Source of the DNA: Nectonema munidae
Lineage: Eukaryota; Nematomorpha; Nectonematoida; Nectonematidae
Length of the DNA: 64,000 bases
Assembly (NCBI GenBank): GCA_030549495.1
Contig: JAUIRK010000643.1
Location: forward strand, 248,001-312,000
Direction: 5' to 3'
A model generated the notes under the pieces. That model was given only the letters and a program-made list of their open reading frames with translations. It was not told the DNA's origin and made no database searches. The translations under genes and the position numbers were made by a program. Positions 61,201 through 63,955 of the stretch are shown one piece after another; within the stretch, counting starts at the first letter, position 1; each line of letters starts with the position of its first letter.

Positions 61201-63955
61201 TATGTTATCAAACATGGATTTGTGCAATCGTTCAGCTTGACGTTTAAAATAGACAATAGTTTTCTTTTTTGAACTCGAATGCTTCATTTCCAGTATAAGC
61301 TCCACTTGCCTGGCTTTAGAAAAGTGGATGCTAACACAAAAGACACCTCGATTCCCCACCCCTAACAGACATTAATGCAGTTAAACCAAATTTCAAGCAT
61401 GAGTTGTCATATTTAATTTTTAAGCCATTAATTACCGATTTACATCTATAAAATGAAGCCTAAAAAGTCATTTAAAAAAAAGTAAAAATAGTACTCATTA
61501 CAGACCAAATTATTTATTCTTTTAAATGTGACTTATTGGCAAAAATCTCAAAATACCCATTATGGGTAAGATGTTACGCAAAGATCCACTTAGTGACCCC
61601 TTCTCGGTTTCAAATGGAGTTGCTTCGTGATCCCCTACGGCACCGAGGACTCCAGTTTGAAAACCCCTCCAGATAGAAGGCAGTGATGCAATCGGAATTA
61701 AAAACAAGGTAATTTGAGTTGATAAAATTAGTGCCGTAATCGGAAGTTATGGTGGATTGATAGTATAATGTCAAGTAATGGTGGCGTGTTCATTGGACAA
61801 AAATTCTTTTATAATAAATTTGGAAAATTATATATATAAAAAAAGGTTCGCCCTCCCAAAAATTTTAGGGTATGCGCCTCTGACGAACAGTCCTAAATTA
61901 CAGCCAGGAGGTTCGACAACTAATGGTATTCGATCATCATGGGTATTCATATATATACATATACTCTGTAAAAGATGAATTTTTCTTTTGAAGTTTATAC
62001 AATAGCAGACCCGTCGATAATGGGGACAAGGAGAAGAGCCATTTTTCTATCTCTGAAACTCATTTGAGATATATAAATGTATATACTTTCTTGTAATCCA
62101 GCCGCCGAATCACCCCTCCCCTTCCAGTACAGAGAGTTAGCAGCGGGCTGTTTTGTGTGTCTGAATCACACTTTCAAAATTTTCTTGACGTCATGGATGA
62201 GAATTAATTTTCCTTGACATTAGTCGTTACAGGCTATTTTTATTAAATCTTGCATAGATCCTTTATTTAAACAAAAAAGGTCTATCTTGGTTTCAAACCC
62301 AAAACAGGTATACATTTAGAAAGCCTTACGTATATCCCAAAAATAACTTTCCTGTTAATCTAACTTATATAAAGGTTAAAGGATGATAAATAATTTTACT
62401 TAATGTTTATTTAGATGGAATAGCTGAAAAGCTATACGGACAGTGCACCTAACAGAAATCATATCTAAATACGCTTAATCAATAACAAATTAGCGTTGAA
62501 ATTTGGTTTAAAAGCCACGATCTATCAAAACTCTCAATTTCTAATATAGTGAAGATATTTCAAATTTCGAATATGCAATCACATCAACTACGACAGAAAA
62601 AAGGATTGTATTATAAAAACACAAAAAAAGCGAATATTAAACTAATCGATGAAAGTGGCAATTTATAAGATATTTAAAAATATATTGATTTATTTTAGTT
62701 AAAGATAGACCTTGGTTATTATAATTCTCATATCTAGATGATCAGAAGCTAAATGTCATTAATATTGAATACTGTAGAACATCGGGTTACGAACACATAA
62801 TAACAAATTTTGAACCAGCTAAAGAACCGTTCTTAAAATAACATAATCGAAAAGCAGGTCTAAAGTTTTTATTCTGTTAATAAGCATCAATCAATGTATT
62901 TTACATACAATATCAATATTAATAAATTATATATTATCTTTACTCTTGATAATTTACATTAGTCTCACTTGAAAAAACAATCTCAGTTGAAGGAAATTGT
63001 ACAAACTGACTAAAGGAACAAGTTTGTAAAATAGGATCCAATACTCTCAATAGAATTAGAAATTAATTTTTTTTGCTCGGTATAATTTATCTTTTGGCGC
63101 AAGCGAATACAGAGGCATAACTTTAATGCAAGAAGGGGGAAGTTAAATATATATAAGGTTTCAATTAAAAAAATAAAGTTTGGACATTTCCGTTACTTAT
63201 GTTTATAGTGTAGAGCTTTTTTAATTTAAAAAGGAGTATATTATATATTAACTTATTTTAGAAGTAATATTTTCAATTATTAATTAATTCAATAATTCTT
63301 TCAGGCAATCGACTTTTAACCCTTTGAGGACCAGTGGGTCACCAGTGACCCAAGAAATGAAAATGGTCTGCTTTGAATATATAAAATTCCATTGAAAAAT
63401 AAATGAATCCTCTTCAAAATGTTGGTCCTCAAAGGGTTAAAATAAATCGTTTGCTTTTCTTTTCAATGAGTTTTTATATAAAGCAGACGATTTTTATTTT
63501 GAGACAGTGGTGTCCCCGATTAATTGTTAAAATATTAACATTGTTTTAATTAAATCCACCCAAGCGTTTAAATAATAGATATATTGAATTTGAGTAAATC
63601 TATAAAAAAAAACGGAATCTTAGTTTATAAAAAGTATATCTAAAAATACTATGAATAAAATAATATTAAATAGTATAACATACCAATATTTACTTGAGCT
63701 CCTTTAGAAAGTAAAAAATCAGAAACTTCACTGGAACCACACTTACAAGCATAGTGAAGCAATGTTATACCCGTCTAATAAAAAAATGAATTTAAAAGAA
63801 AGAAAATTTTAATTTGAAATTACTTGGTCAGCTATCGTATCAACATAGGAACCTGTTCTATCAAAAAATGATTGAATACCAATTTTATCATTTTTTTCTA
63901 TCAAATCTATTATAGAACTAATAGGAATACAGTGCCCATAGGAAGGAGTTAACAT
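4038..63955 (-). CDS. KIDINS220: KIDINS220/ARMS orthologue, whole gene as far as visible (23 exons, 3' end missing)
   Basis: Kinase D-interacting substrate of 220 kDa is a multi-pass scaffold that in vertebrates binds Trk and ephrin receptors. In the sequence, 23 minus-strand exons with GT/AG borders and matching phases give about 1,176 residues. Residues 1-420 are ankyrin repeats. Residues 435-1064 form the KAP NTPase module, with Walker A AKWGSGKS at about 475-482, membrane pairs at about 500-550 and 655-703, and Walker B LVVIVD at about 766-771. Residues 1119-1176 start the SAM-like domain. Alignment with the human protein as I remember it is nearly collinear. The key NTPase residues are intact, so the gene looks functional. 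The second half of the SAM-like domain and the C-terminal tail were not found and should lie left of the window. Splice borders are my reading and were not checked against transcripts. Confidence 0.95.
4212..7274. other. Intron 22 (3.1 kb)
   Basis: AT-rich. Contains one tRNA-like fragment near 4300-4375. The minus-strand open frame at 6437-6679 does not look like this gene family or any family I know. A further small linker exon of KIDINS220 could hide here. Confidence 0.6.
4298..4375 (-). repeat. tRNA-like sequence (SINE head or tRNA pseudogene)
   Basis: On the minus strand GATGGCCCAATGGTTGGACC resembles a box A and D-arm, and GGGTTCTATTCCCG a box B with a five-pair T-stem (CTGGG/CCCGG, one wobble). 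The acceptor stem does not close properly next to the T-arm, so this is not a working tRNA gene. Confidence 0.5.
7275..7435 (-). CDS. KIDINS220: KIDINS220 exon 22: variable linker (tentative)
   Basis: Residues about 1065-1118, rich in Asn, Lys, His and Ser ([16 protein letters not shown]). There is no clear human match, but it follows exon 21 in the right phase (G|AT gives Asp), has a TTTCAAG acceptor and a strong CAA|GTAAGA donor, and ends in phase 0 as exon 23 needs. The human counterpart is a long proline-rich linker; this one would be much shorter. Confidence 0.62.
9160..9680 (+). mobile_element. IS630/Tc1-superfamily transposase relic
   Basis: A 95-codon open stretch without start codon (about 9170-9459) has helix-turn-helix-like text ([15 protein letters not shown]). 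It is followed by [20 protein letters not shown] (about 9478-9537), which resembles the first catalytic motif of IS630/Tc1-type transposases (IDE.GF.L..RRS.GR). After a frame change comes [20 protein letters not shown]. Stops and the frame change show it is dead. No terminal repeats identified. Confidence 0.6.
10478..10570. repeat. Degenerate GACTCC/TCCGAT simple repeat
   Basis: Run of variants of GACTCC, CTCCGATTCC and AACTCTGATTC. The same degenerate repeat type recurs in introns at about 19190-19490 and 33020-33265. Confidence 0.6.
10814..10992 (-). CDS. KIDINS220: KIDINS220 exon 21: end of KAP module
   Basis: Residues about 1005-1064: [15 protein letters not shown] and [17 protein letters not shown], aligned with human IPTTKDVEPLLEID and VARDVKVFLPCTVNLD. 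It completes a split Asn codon with exon 20 and ends in phase 1 (CGA G|GTATGC). Confidence 0.95.
11129..11266. mobile_element. piggyBac-type MITE, subtype 1
   Basis: 138 bp, TTAA at both ends, termini TTAACCCATTAAGTACCATA and ATTGGGACTAAATGGGTTAA. Inside are CAGACGATAT, GCAGACGATTTAT and GCAGACGAAGATGAAATTA, shared with the copies at 913 (inverted) and 41183. Confidence 0.88.
12736..13897 (-). mobile_element. maT-type mariner element, dead
   Basis: About 1.16 kb between perfect 20-bp inverted ends AGGGTGTTCGGGATAAATTT (12736-12755 and, complemented, 13878-13897). The transposase is on the minus strand. The N-terminal part is in 13585-13851. The middle is disrupted by stops and frame changes. 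The C-terminal half (12908-13192) has [20 protein letters not shown] and [20 protein letters not shown], which fits maT/mariner-type transposases where the family has P.LNPLDYYVWG. A stop after TCSRF precedes [12 protein letters not shown]. Inactive, but ends are intact. Confidence 0.85.
14213..14378 (-). CDS. KIDINS220: KIDINS220 exon 20: KAP C-terminal part
   Basis: Residues about 950-1004: [20 protein letters not shown], then [18 protein letters not shown]. Human has [20 protein letters not shown] and LTEQWPYRTSWLILYLEE. Acceptor TTTGTAG, donor AA|GTAATA. Confidence 0.96.
15041..15235 (-). mobile_element. piggyBac-like transposase relic
   Basis: Open minus frame with [20 protein letters not shown], then [20 protein letters not shown]. 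The layout W...P...GR....NI...GP....DAF..FF resembles the start of piggyBac-type DDE domains (PGBD family). Short, and no ends seen. It gives a plausible family context for the TTAA-bounded MITEs in the window. Confidence 0.45.
16220..16432 (-). mobile_element. tRNA-derived SINE (family 1)
   Basis: On the minus strand it starts GGGGCGTGATTACGTTTGGT, has box B GGGTTCGATCCCGC and a body ATAGTTCGATACAAGCGGCG shared with copies at 35246, 45020 and 45598. Pol III boxes plus repeated body mark a SINE. Confidence 0.8.
16468..16732 (-). CDS. KIDINS220: KIDINS220 exon 19: Ser-rich insert and KAP helical part
   Basis: Residues about 862-949. A Ser/Asn/Pro-rich stretch ([16 protein letters not shown]) has no clear human match. 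It is followed by [20 protein letters not shown] and [10 protein letters not shown], matching human [20 protein letters not shown] and RRLLNIVSVT. The low-complexity part sits where the human loop is also poorly ordered in sequence. Ends G|GTATAT. Confidence 0.93.
16801..16967 (-). CDS. KIDINS220: KIDINS220 exon 18: KAP NTPase, post-Walker B
   Basis: Residues about 806-861: [20 protein letters not shown], then [16 protein letters not shown], equal to human [20 protein letters not shown] and GHDYMRNIVHLPVFLN. A 50-bp intron precedes it. Two in-phase donors are possible (CCA|GTGAAT at 16801, or about 18 bp further downstream in the gene), so the end is uncertain by a few codons. Confidence 0.92.
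17018..17198 (-). CDS. KIDINS220: KIDINS220 exon 17: KAP NTPase, Walker B
   Basis: Residues about 746-805: [20 protein letters not shown] and MPFITILAI. Human has TRLVVIIDGLDACEQDKVLQ and FIAIFA. The Walker B aspartate and the DGLD motif are intact. Acceptor TTTTTAG, donor G|GTTTTT. Confidence 0.97.
17199..18716. other. Intron 16 (1.5 kb)
   Basis: AT-rich. No repeat or gene recognised. The plus frame at 17634-17864 has no family resemblance I can name. Confidence 0.6.
18717..18841 (-). CDS. KIDINS220: KIDINS220 exon 16: KAP helical linker
   Basis: Residues about 704-745: [20 protein letters not shown] then [18 protein letters not shown], weakly like human SQRKRLHNAASKLHKLKSEG. Donor GAG|GTACTT is clear. 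The acceptor is chosen for phase (GAAG|GC). The reading frame is open further upstream to about 18885, so the true start could differ. Confidence 0.75.
19190..19490. repeat. Degenerate GACTCC/TCCGAT simple repeat
   Basis: Scattered units such as CTCCGATTCCGGCT, GCCGACTCCGATTC and CTCCACTCCCGAATCCGC, with GGCTCCGGTTCC at the left. A decayed hexanucleotide-type repeat. Confidence 0.6.
19883..20006. mobile_element. piggyBac-type MITE, subtype 1, shorter
   Basis: 124 bp with ends TAAACCCATTTAGTACCAAT and ATTGGTACTAAATGGGTTAA. The left TTAA has changed to CTAA. The terminal match is nearly perfect over about 20 bp; the interior is shorter than in the 11129 and 41183 copies. Confidence 0.85.
20106..20132. 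repeat. TA microsatellite
   Basis: About 13 uninterrupted TA units. Confidence 0.9.
21026..21306. repeat. GCGGAT-rich element with inverted ends
   Basis: Left end AGAGATGTATGGAAT and right end ATATCCGATACATCTCC are imperfect inverted repeats. Between them GATGCGGATATC, GCGGATGCTGATC and GCGGATATGGATATCC recur. It may be a MITE or a degenerate simple repeat. It ends about 30 bp inside the donor of exon 15. Confidence 0.55.
21340..21528 (-). CDS. KIDINS220: KIDINS220 exon 15: second pair of membrane segments
   Basis: Residues about 641-703: [20 protein letters not shown], a hydrophobic run through [10 protein letters not shown], then [14 protein letters not shown]. Human has KKTCCLPSFVIFLFIIG and VLISIASVVGLAFVL, so these are membrane segments 3 and 4. 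The donor A|GTAAGT is a perfect consensus. Confidence 0.94.
21529..23553. other. Intron 14 (2.0 kb)
   Basis: Contains two related dispersed-repeat copies (about 22965-23250 and 23375-23530) and otherwise AT-rich sequence. Confidence 0.6.
22965..23530. repeat. Two direct copies of an unnamed dispersed repeat
   Basis: ATTAAAACGGGCCTTAGTGGTTCAGTTCGG (given in part: positions 22976-23004) and the copy near 23388-23412 share the text CCTAGTGGTTCAGTT with small changes. Both are followed by a diverged body including AACAAGTCTAGATA or GACAAGTCTACCTA. No coding or pol III boxes recognised. Confidence 0.5.
23554..23696 (-). CDS. KIDINS220: KIDINS220 exon 14: KAP domain
   Basis: Residues about 593-640: [20 protein letters not shown] and [15 protein letters not shown], equal to human FLFTDYNRLSSVGGETSLAE and EREFGFLATRLFRVF. 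Acceptor TTTTTAG after a good pyrimidine tract, donor G|GTTTCC. Confidence 0.95.
24955..25060 (+). repeat. tRNA-like SINE fragment
   Basis: TTAGCTCTCTGAGTGCGGC resembles box A and GTTCAAATCCCTGG box B, about 35 bp apart, as in tRNA-derived SINE heads. A tail of AGTCCTTTCTAGCGTAAATC follows. Not a full tRNA cloverleaf. Confidence 0.5.
25064..25517 (-). mobile_element. MULE (Mutator-like) transposase relic
   Basis: Two overlapping minus frames. The first gives [20 protein letters not shown] and [11 protein letters not shown]; the second gives [12 protein letters not shown] and [14 protein letters not shown]. The order WFEDT, then a conserved N-rich region, then HHP.IW.FI..L fits the C-terminal half of MULE transposases of animals. 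The frame change and missing middle show it is dead. Confidence 0.6.
26075..26640 (+). mobile_element. Zinc-knuckle gag-like relic, probably LINE ORF1
   Basis: A plus-strand open stretch (26081-26347) is followed by text resembling successive CCHC knuckles (about 26390-26560) of the type found in ORF1 of jockey/CR1-like LINEs. No reverse transcriptase follows. An LTR-element gag cannot be excluded. Broken. Confidence 0.45.
26890..27016 (-). CDS. KIDINS220: KIDINS220 exon 13: KAP domain middle part
   Basis: Residues about 551-592: [20 protein letters not shown] and YMNPPK, aligned with human [20 protein letters not shown] and FVNPPE. Acceptor AAAG|AATGG, donor AA|GTAAGA, phase 2 out. Moderately conserved; placed by motif, phase and order. 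Confidence 0.87.
27017..27843. other. Intron 12 (0.8 kb)
   Basis: AT-rich; nothing recognised. Confidence 0.6.
27844..28026 (-). CDS. KIDINS220: KIDINS220 exon 12: first pair of membrane segments
   Basis: Residues about 490-550. After EEMNAF and a short polar stretch come two hydrophobic runs, about [20 protein letters not shown] and [18 protein letters not shown]. They sit where human has its first two transmembrane helices inside the KAP domain. The leading AA completes Glu with the last G of exon 11. Confidence 0.93.
28173..28185. repeat. Poly-C tract
   Basis: Thirteen consecutive C on the plus strand, so G13 in the KIDINS220 pre-mRNA. Confidence 0.9.
29284..29335 (+). other. Exon-like segment on the strand opposite KIDINS220
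   Basis: A pyrimidine-rich acceptor (TTGTTTATTTTTTAG), a 52-nt open segment reading [17 protein letters not shown], and a perfect AGG|GTAAGT donor. No neighbouring plus-strand exon was found, so it may be chance. Confidence 0.2.
29972..30136 (-). CDS. KIDINS220: KIDINS220 exon 11: KAP NTPase, Walker A
   Basis: Residues about 435-489: [20 protein letters not shown] and [18 protein letters not shown]. The P-loop GSGKS is intact and the stretch is close to identical to human [19 protein letters not shown] and [18 protein letters not shown]. The donor is the less usual G|GTTTTT. Confidence 0.97.
30137..30787. other. Intron 10 (0.65 kb)
   Basis: AT-rich; nothing recognised. Confidence 0.6.
30788..30965 (-). 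CDS. KIDINS220: KIDINS220 exon 10: last ankyrin repeat and linker to the NTPase
   Basis: Residues about 376-434: [20 protein letters not shown], then GETPYNIDA and LFGA. Human has LHIAIRGRSRKLAELLLRNP and GETPYNIDC. It ends in phase 1 (GCTC|GTAATC). Joined to exon 11 this restores ARHL, identical to human GARHL. Confidence 0.95.
31037..31135 (-). CDS. KIDINS220: KIDINS220 exon 9: ankyrin repeat
   Basis: 33 codons, phase 0: [20 protein letters not shown] then [10 protein letters not shown], the place of human TPLIKATKMRNIEVVELLLD and GAKVSAVDK. Acceptor TTTAG, donor AAG|GTGATT. Confidence 0.93.
32032..32170. mobile_element. piggyBac-type MITE, subtype 3
   Basis: 139 bp, TTAA at both ends: TTAACCCATTAACGGCAAGA and GTGGTCGATAACCGGTTAA. 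The body AATCAGACGATATCTAATGT and AAACGCAGACGATTTTATTT matches the copy at 60784. Confidence 0.85.
32167..32312. mobile_element. piggyBac-type MITE, subtype 3, inverted neighbour
   Basis: An inverted copy of the same MITE that shares the TTAA at 32167-32170 with the previous one. Read on the minus strand it gives ACGACCAGAATAATCAGACG and CTAATGTAAAGTAGACGATT. Its outer end is GGGTTAGTTAA. Confidence 0.78.
32742..32763. repeat. TA microsatellite
   Basis: About 10-11 TA units. Confidence 0.85.
33020..33265. repeat. Degenerate GACTCC-type simple repeat
   Basis: GAGTTCGGAATC, GAGAATCGGAATAAG, TCGGACTTCGACTTC, GACTCCGACTAC and AACTCTGACTTAC: decayed units in both orientations. Confidence 0.5.
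33403..33677. mobile_element. Palindromic element (MITE-like)
   Basis: Outer inverted repeats AATTAGACACCTTAGTGGTTTA and, complemented, AAACCACAAAAGTGTCCAATT (near 33635-33656), with an inner perfect pair TTATCAAAAGTATAGTTATT (about 33478-33497) and its complement (about 33585-33605). About 275 bp; no coding. Confidence 0.65.
33629..33797. repeat. 169-bp direct duplication, copy 1
   Basis: Matches 35058-35226 over the same length with only scattered single-base differences (for example TTTTAGAATCC versus TTTTTGAATCC). It includes the right end of the palindromic element at 33403-33677 and ends at TTCTTCACCACT, 36 bp from the donor of exon 8. Confidence 0.85.
33834..33938 (-). CDS. KIDINS220: KIDINS220 exon 8: ankyrin repeat
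   Basis: 35 codons, phase 0: [20 protein letters not shown] matches human [20 protein letters not shown]. A 60-bp intron separates it from exon 7. A 169-bp duplicated intronic segment ends 36 bp beyond its donor. Confidence 0.96.
33999..34190 (-). CDS. KIDINS220: KIDINS220 exon 7: two ankyrin repeats
   Basis: 64 codons, phase 0: [20 protein letters not shown] and [19 protein letters not shown], aligned with human DGNTALMIASKEGHTEIVQD and DTVLIGAVRGGHVEIVRAL. Acceptor CTTCAG, donor CAG|GTTAGA. Confidence 0.96.
35058..35226. repeat. 169-bp direct duplication, copy 2
   Basis: Second copy of 33629-33797, in the same orientation, about 1.4 kb away and separated from it by exons 7 and 8. The SINE at 35246 begins about 20 bp after it. 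Confidence 0.85.
35246..35410 (+). mobile_element. tRNA-derived SINE (family 1)
   Basis: GGGGCGTGAGTAAGGTTGGT head, box B-like GGGCTCAATCCCGC, and body ATAGTTCGATACAAGCGGCG identical to the copy at 16220-16432. Ends near TTTACCCTCAATGTG. Confidence 0.82.
35533..35754. mobile_element. Palindromic element (MITE or foldback), 222 bp
   Basis: Long imperfect inverted repeat: ATAAGGTGAAAAAAAGTTTA at the left and its near-complement at the right end, continuing through AACACTTTATTAGTGATATT and its complement. A stem of 60-70 bp surrounds a loop at about 35605-35675. No coding. Confidence 0.8.
36548..36620 (+). repeat. tRNA-like fragment
   Basis: TAGTCTAGTAGCTGAATAGC resembles box A and GGGTTCAATCCCCAAC box B, about 30 bp apart. 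No closed cloverleaf; probably a SINE head. Confidence 0.45.
36741..36941 (-). CDS. KIDINS220: KIDINS220 exon 6: two ankyrin repeats
   Basis: 67 codons, phase 0. It includes [18 protein letters not shown] and [19 protein letters not shown], matching human PLVWAARKGHLECVKHLL and ALIVAVKGGYTQSV. Its base composition is noticeably less AT-rich than the flanking introns. Overlapping plus-strand reading frames here are shadows. Confidence 0.96.
36942..40219. other. Intron 5 (3.3 kb)
   Basis: Contains direct repeats of about 30 bp (37169-37198 and 37487-37515, TATGATGTATAATATATA type) and a dispersed repeat (37800-38050). Plus frames at 38529-38816 and 39038-39232 are unassigned. Confidence 0.55.
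37800..38050 (+). repeat. Dispersed repeat with GC-rich patches
   Basis: Includes AATAATGGATAGTTTATATC and GTGTATACATTTATATATTT, then CCCTACCTCTTTTCGACGGGCCTGG (positions 38021-38041 in part). An inverted relative lies at 61985-62130. Confidence 0.4.
40220..40318 (-). CDS. KIDINS220: KIDINS220 exon 5: ankyrin repeat
   Basis: 33 codons, phase 0: [20 protein letters not shown], then [13 protein letters not shown], equal to human YPIIWAAGRGHADIV and GAKVNCSDK. It is separated from exon 4 by a 54-bp intron. Confidence 0.97.
40373..40471 (-). CDS. KIDINS220: KIDINS220 exon 4: ankyrin repeat
   Basis: 33 codons, phase 0 to 0: [20 protein letters not shown]. Human has GGWTALMWACYKGRTDVVEL at the same place, so this is one of the best conserved repeats. 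Acceptor GCTAG, donor GAA|GTAAGC. Confidence 0.97.
40737..40866. mobile_element. piggyBac-type MITE, subtype 2
   Basis: 130 bp, TTAA at both ends: TTAACTCTTTGAGGACCAGA and ACTAATCCTCAAAGGGTTAA. Interior has TAGTCTGCTTTC and TAAGCAGACAATTATTATTT. Relatives at 63316 and, degraded, 45379. Confidence 0.85.
41183..41321. mobile_element. piggyBac-type MITE, subtype 1
   Basis: 139 bp, TTAA at both ends, same orientation as 11129-11266 and about 95% alike by eye (start TTAACCCATTAAGTACCATA, same CAGACGATAT and CAGACGAAGATGAAATTA). Confidence 0.88.
41347..41356. repeat. Poly-C tract
   Basis: Ten consecutive C on the plus strand. Confidence 0.9.
42890..43080 (+). mobile_element. tRNA-derived SINE (family 2)
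   Basis: Head TCGGGTACGGATGACATTGT with box A-like ACATTGTGGTTAGAC and box B CCGGTTCAATTCCC, closed by GTACCCGA, which complements the start. A body with GATGCCATCCGGTTGATGTC follows. The T-stem does not pair, so it is a SINE head, not a tRNA gene. Confidence 0.6.
44236..44342 (-). CDS. KIDINS220: KIDINS220 exon 3: ankyrin repeat
   Basis: Residues about 75-110: [20 protein letters not shown], then [10 protein letters not shown], matching the human second repeat (WTALISASKEGH, LEHRDM). The leading two bases complete the phase-1 codon left by exon 2, and the exon ends in phase 0 at ATG|GTATTT. Confidence 0.95.
45020..45165 (+). mobile_element. tRNA-derived SINE (family 1)
   Basis: GGTGTGAGTAAGGTTGCCTA head, a good box B GCGTTCGAATCC, body CATAGTTCAACAGAAGCCGT and CTCAATGAGAACACC. 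A diverged relative of 35246-35410. A TG repeat (about 44980-44996) lies just before it. Confidence 0.75.
45379..45465. mobile_element. Decayed piggyBac-type MITE, subtype 2
   Basis: Right end TCTGGTCCTCAAAGGCTTAA matches the termini of 40737 and 63316 with changes; GAAAGCAGAGAATT inside recalls the GCAGACGATT motif. The left end (AGGGTTAA near 45379) is in the wrong orientation for a simple copy. Confidence 0.45.
45598..45745 (+). mobile_element. tRNA-derived SINE (family 1), diverged
   Basis: GGGGAGTGGATAAGGTTGCC head and body TCATAGTTCGAGACAAGAAA followed by CTTGTCGATAAAAAGAGTCC, collinear with 35246-35410. Box B is degraded. Confidence 0.65.
46911..46925. repeat. Poly-C tract
   Basis: Fifteen consecutive C on the plus strand. 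Confidence 0.9.
48300..49345 (-). mobile_element. hAT (ZBED5-like) transposase relic
   Basis: In the minus frame at 49013-49339: [36 protein letters not shown] and [14 protein letters not shown], the typical V(R)WLS.GKVL region of ZBED5-like hAT transposases. Near 48365-48480 the minus strand reads LFVTTYACE and then [18 protein letters not shown], matching the hAT C-terminal block (TTYLCESGFS, R.RL....DLR.AL). Interrupted by stops and a poorly preserved middle; dead. Sequence up to about 49607 may belong to it. Confidence 0.72.
49443..49454. repeat. Poly-C tract
   Basis: Twelve consecutive C on the plus strand, 400 bp from the satellite array. Confidence 0.9.
49838..58505. repeat. Satellite-like tandem array, ~151-bp unit, about 57 copies
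   Basis: Head-to-tail copies of a unit containing ACTTATAAGTGTGAAACAAA, GTTGCGGTTTATTTCTAAAA, TTACATGAAATATACACATT and TCATATCAAATCAACAATGC. Equivalent positions recur every 150-151 bp, and identical variants recur at about 753 bp (for example 49993 and 50746; 53594 and 54348). That points to a five-unit higher-order repeat in places. Variant sites: TCTTCGAGAACATTC versus TCTCCGATAACATTAATTAA, AAGTGTG/AAGTATG/AATTGTG, TTTGCATTTGG/TTTGTATTTGG. The last clean unit ends near 58290; diverged units run to about 58505. The unit length is not a multiple of three, and open frames through it are by-products. Confidence 0.97.
58560..58645 (-). repeat. Inverted single copy of the 59.85-60.56 kb tandem repeat
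   Basis: ACCTGTCAAAAAATGATTGA and CATATGACACTTCAACTGAA are the complement of the unit core TCAGTTGAGCTGTCATAT...TTTTTTGACAGGT found five times at 59.85-60.56 kb. Confidence 0.75.
59490..59687 (+). other. Open frame between inverted repeats, possible transposase scrap
   Basis: 65 codons: [20 protein letters not shown] then [20 protein letters not shown]. The opening loosely recalls the RW.S region of hAT transposases, and it lies between the inverted copy at 58560 and the tandem copies from 59850. Too short to assign with confidence. Confidence 0.25.
59850..60560. repeat. Tandem repeat, ~145-165-bp unit, five copies
   Basis: Units share CAGTTGAGCTGTCATATATC, CAATCAATTTTTTGACAGGT, then ATAAACGTGACCATCGTGTT and CAGCA, AATGGGTATATATGTGTAAA. 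The CCATCG marker falls at about 59925, 60082, 60226, 60393 and 60546. Each unit carries an internal inverted repeat (TCAATCAATTTTTTGACAGGTTTGATTGA type; 59874-59902 for the first). Confidence 0.88.
60638..60648. repeat. Poly-C tract
   Basis: Eleven consecutive C on the plus strand. Confidence 0.9.
60784..60917. mobile_element. piggyBac-type MITE, subtype 3
   Basis: 134 bp, TTAA at both ends: TTAACCCTTTAATGACCAGA and TCTGGCCGTTAACCAGTTAA. Body AATCAGACGGTATTTAATGT and AAACGCAGACAATTTTATTT match 32032-32170. Confidence 0.87.
61985..62130 (-). repeat. Dispersed repeat, inverted relative of 37800-38050
   Basis: On the minus strand AGAAAGTATATACATTTATA and then TTATCGACGGGTCTG parallel AGAAGGTGTATACATTTATA and TTTTCGACGGGCCTG at about 37935-38040. 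Confidence 0.45.
63316..63440. mobile_element. piggyBac-type MITE, subtype 2
   Basis: 125 bp, TTAA at both ends: TTAACCCTTTGAGGACCAGT and TGTTGGTCCTCAAAGGGTTAA (in part). Near-perfect inverted ends. A further partial copy with TAAAGCAGACGATTTTTATT follows directly (about 63437-63528). Confidence 0.9.
63684..63774 (-). CDS. KIDINS220: KIDINS220 exon 2: ankyrin repeat
   Basis: Residues about 45-74, including [20 protein letters not shown], a typical ankyrin helix pair equivalent to human TPLMIAAEQGN. Acceptor TTATTAG, donor G|GTATGT, phase 1 out. It is separated from exon 1 by only 49 bp and from exon 3 by more than 19 kb. Confidence 0.92.
63824..63955 (-). CDS. KIDINS220: KIDINS220 exon 1: N-terminus, start of first ankyrin unit
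   Basis: 44 codons starting at an ATG (63955-63953) and ending in phase 0 at a GTAATT donor. The peptide begins [20 protein letters not shown] and lines up with the human N-terminus (a short helix before the first repeat). An in-frame TAG lies two codons upstream of the ATG. This supports it as the start, but the same TAG could be a splice acceptor (exon high end 63958) if a 5' exon exists to the right of the window. Confidence 0.8.

Larger units (their letters stand above)
44343..63683. other. Intron 2 (19.3 kb), repeat-dominated
   Basis: Contains, left to right: two SINEs, a decayed MITE, a C15 run, a hAT relic, the 151-bp satellite array, a second tandem repeat with an inverted outlier, a MITE (60784), a dispersed repeat (61985) and a MITE (63316). 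No exon of KIDINS220 is expected or seen here, since exons 2 and 3 join in phase. Confidence 0.85.

Noticed and set aside
61522-61707. 61-codon minus-strand frame near 61.6 kb
   Set aside because: Lies in repeat-like, locally GC-rich sequence, no similarity seen.
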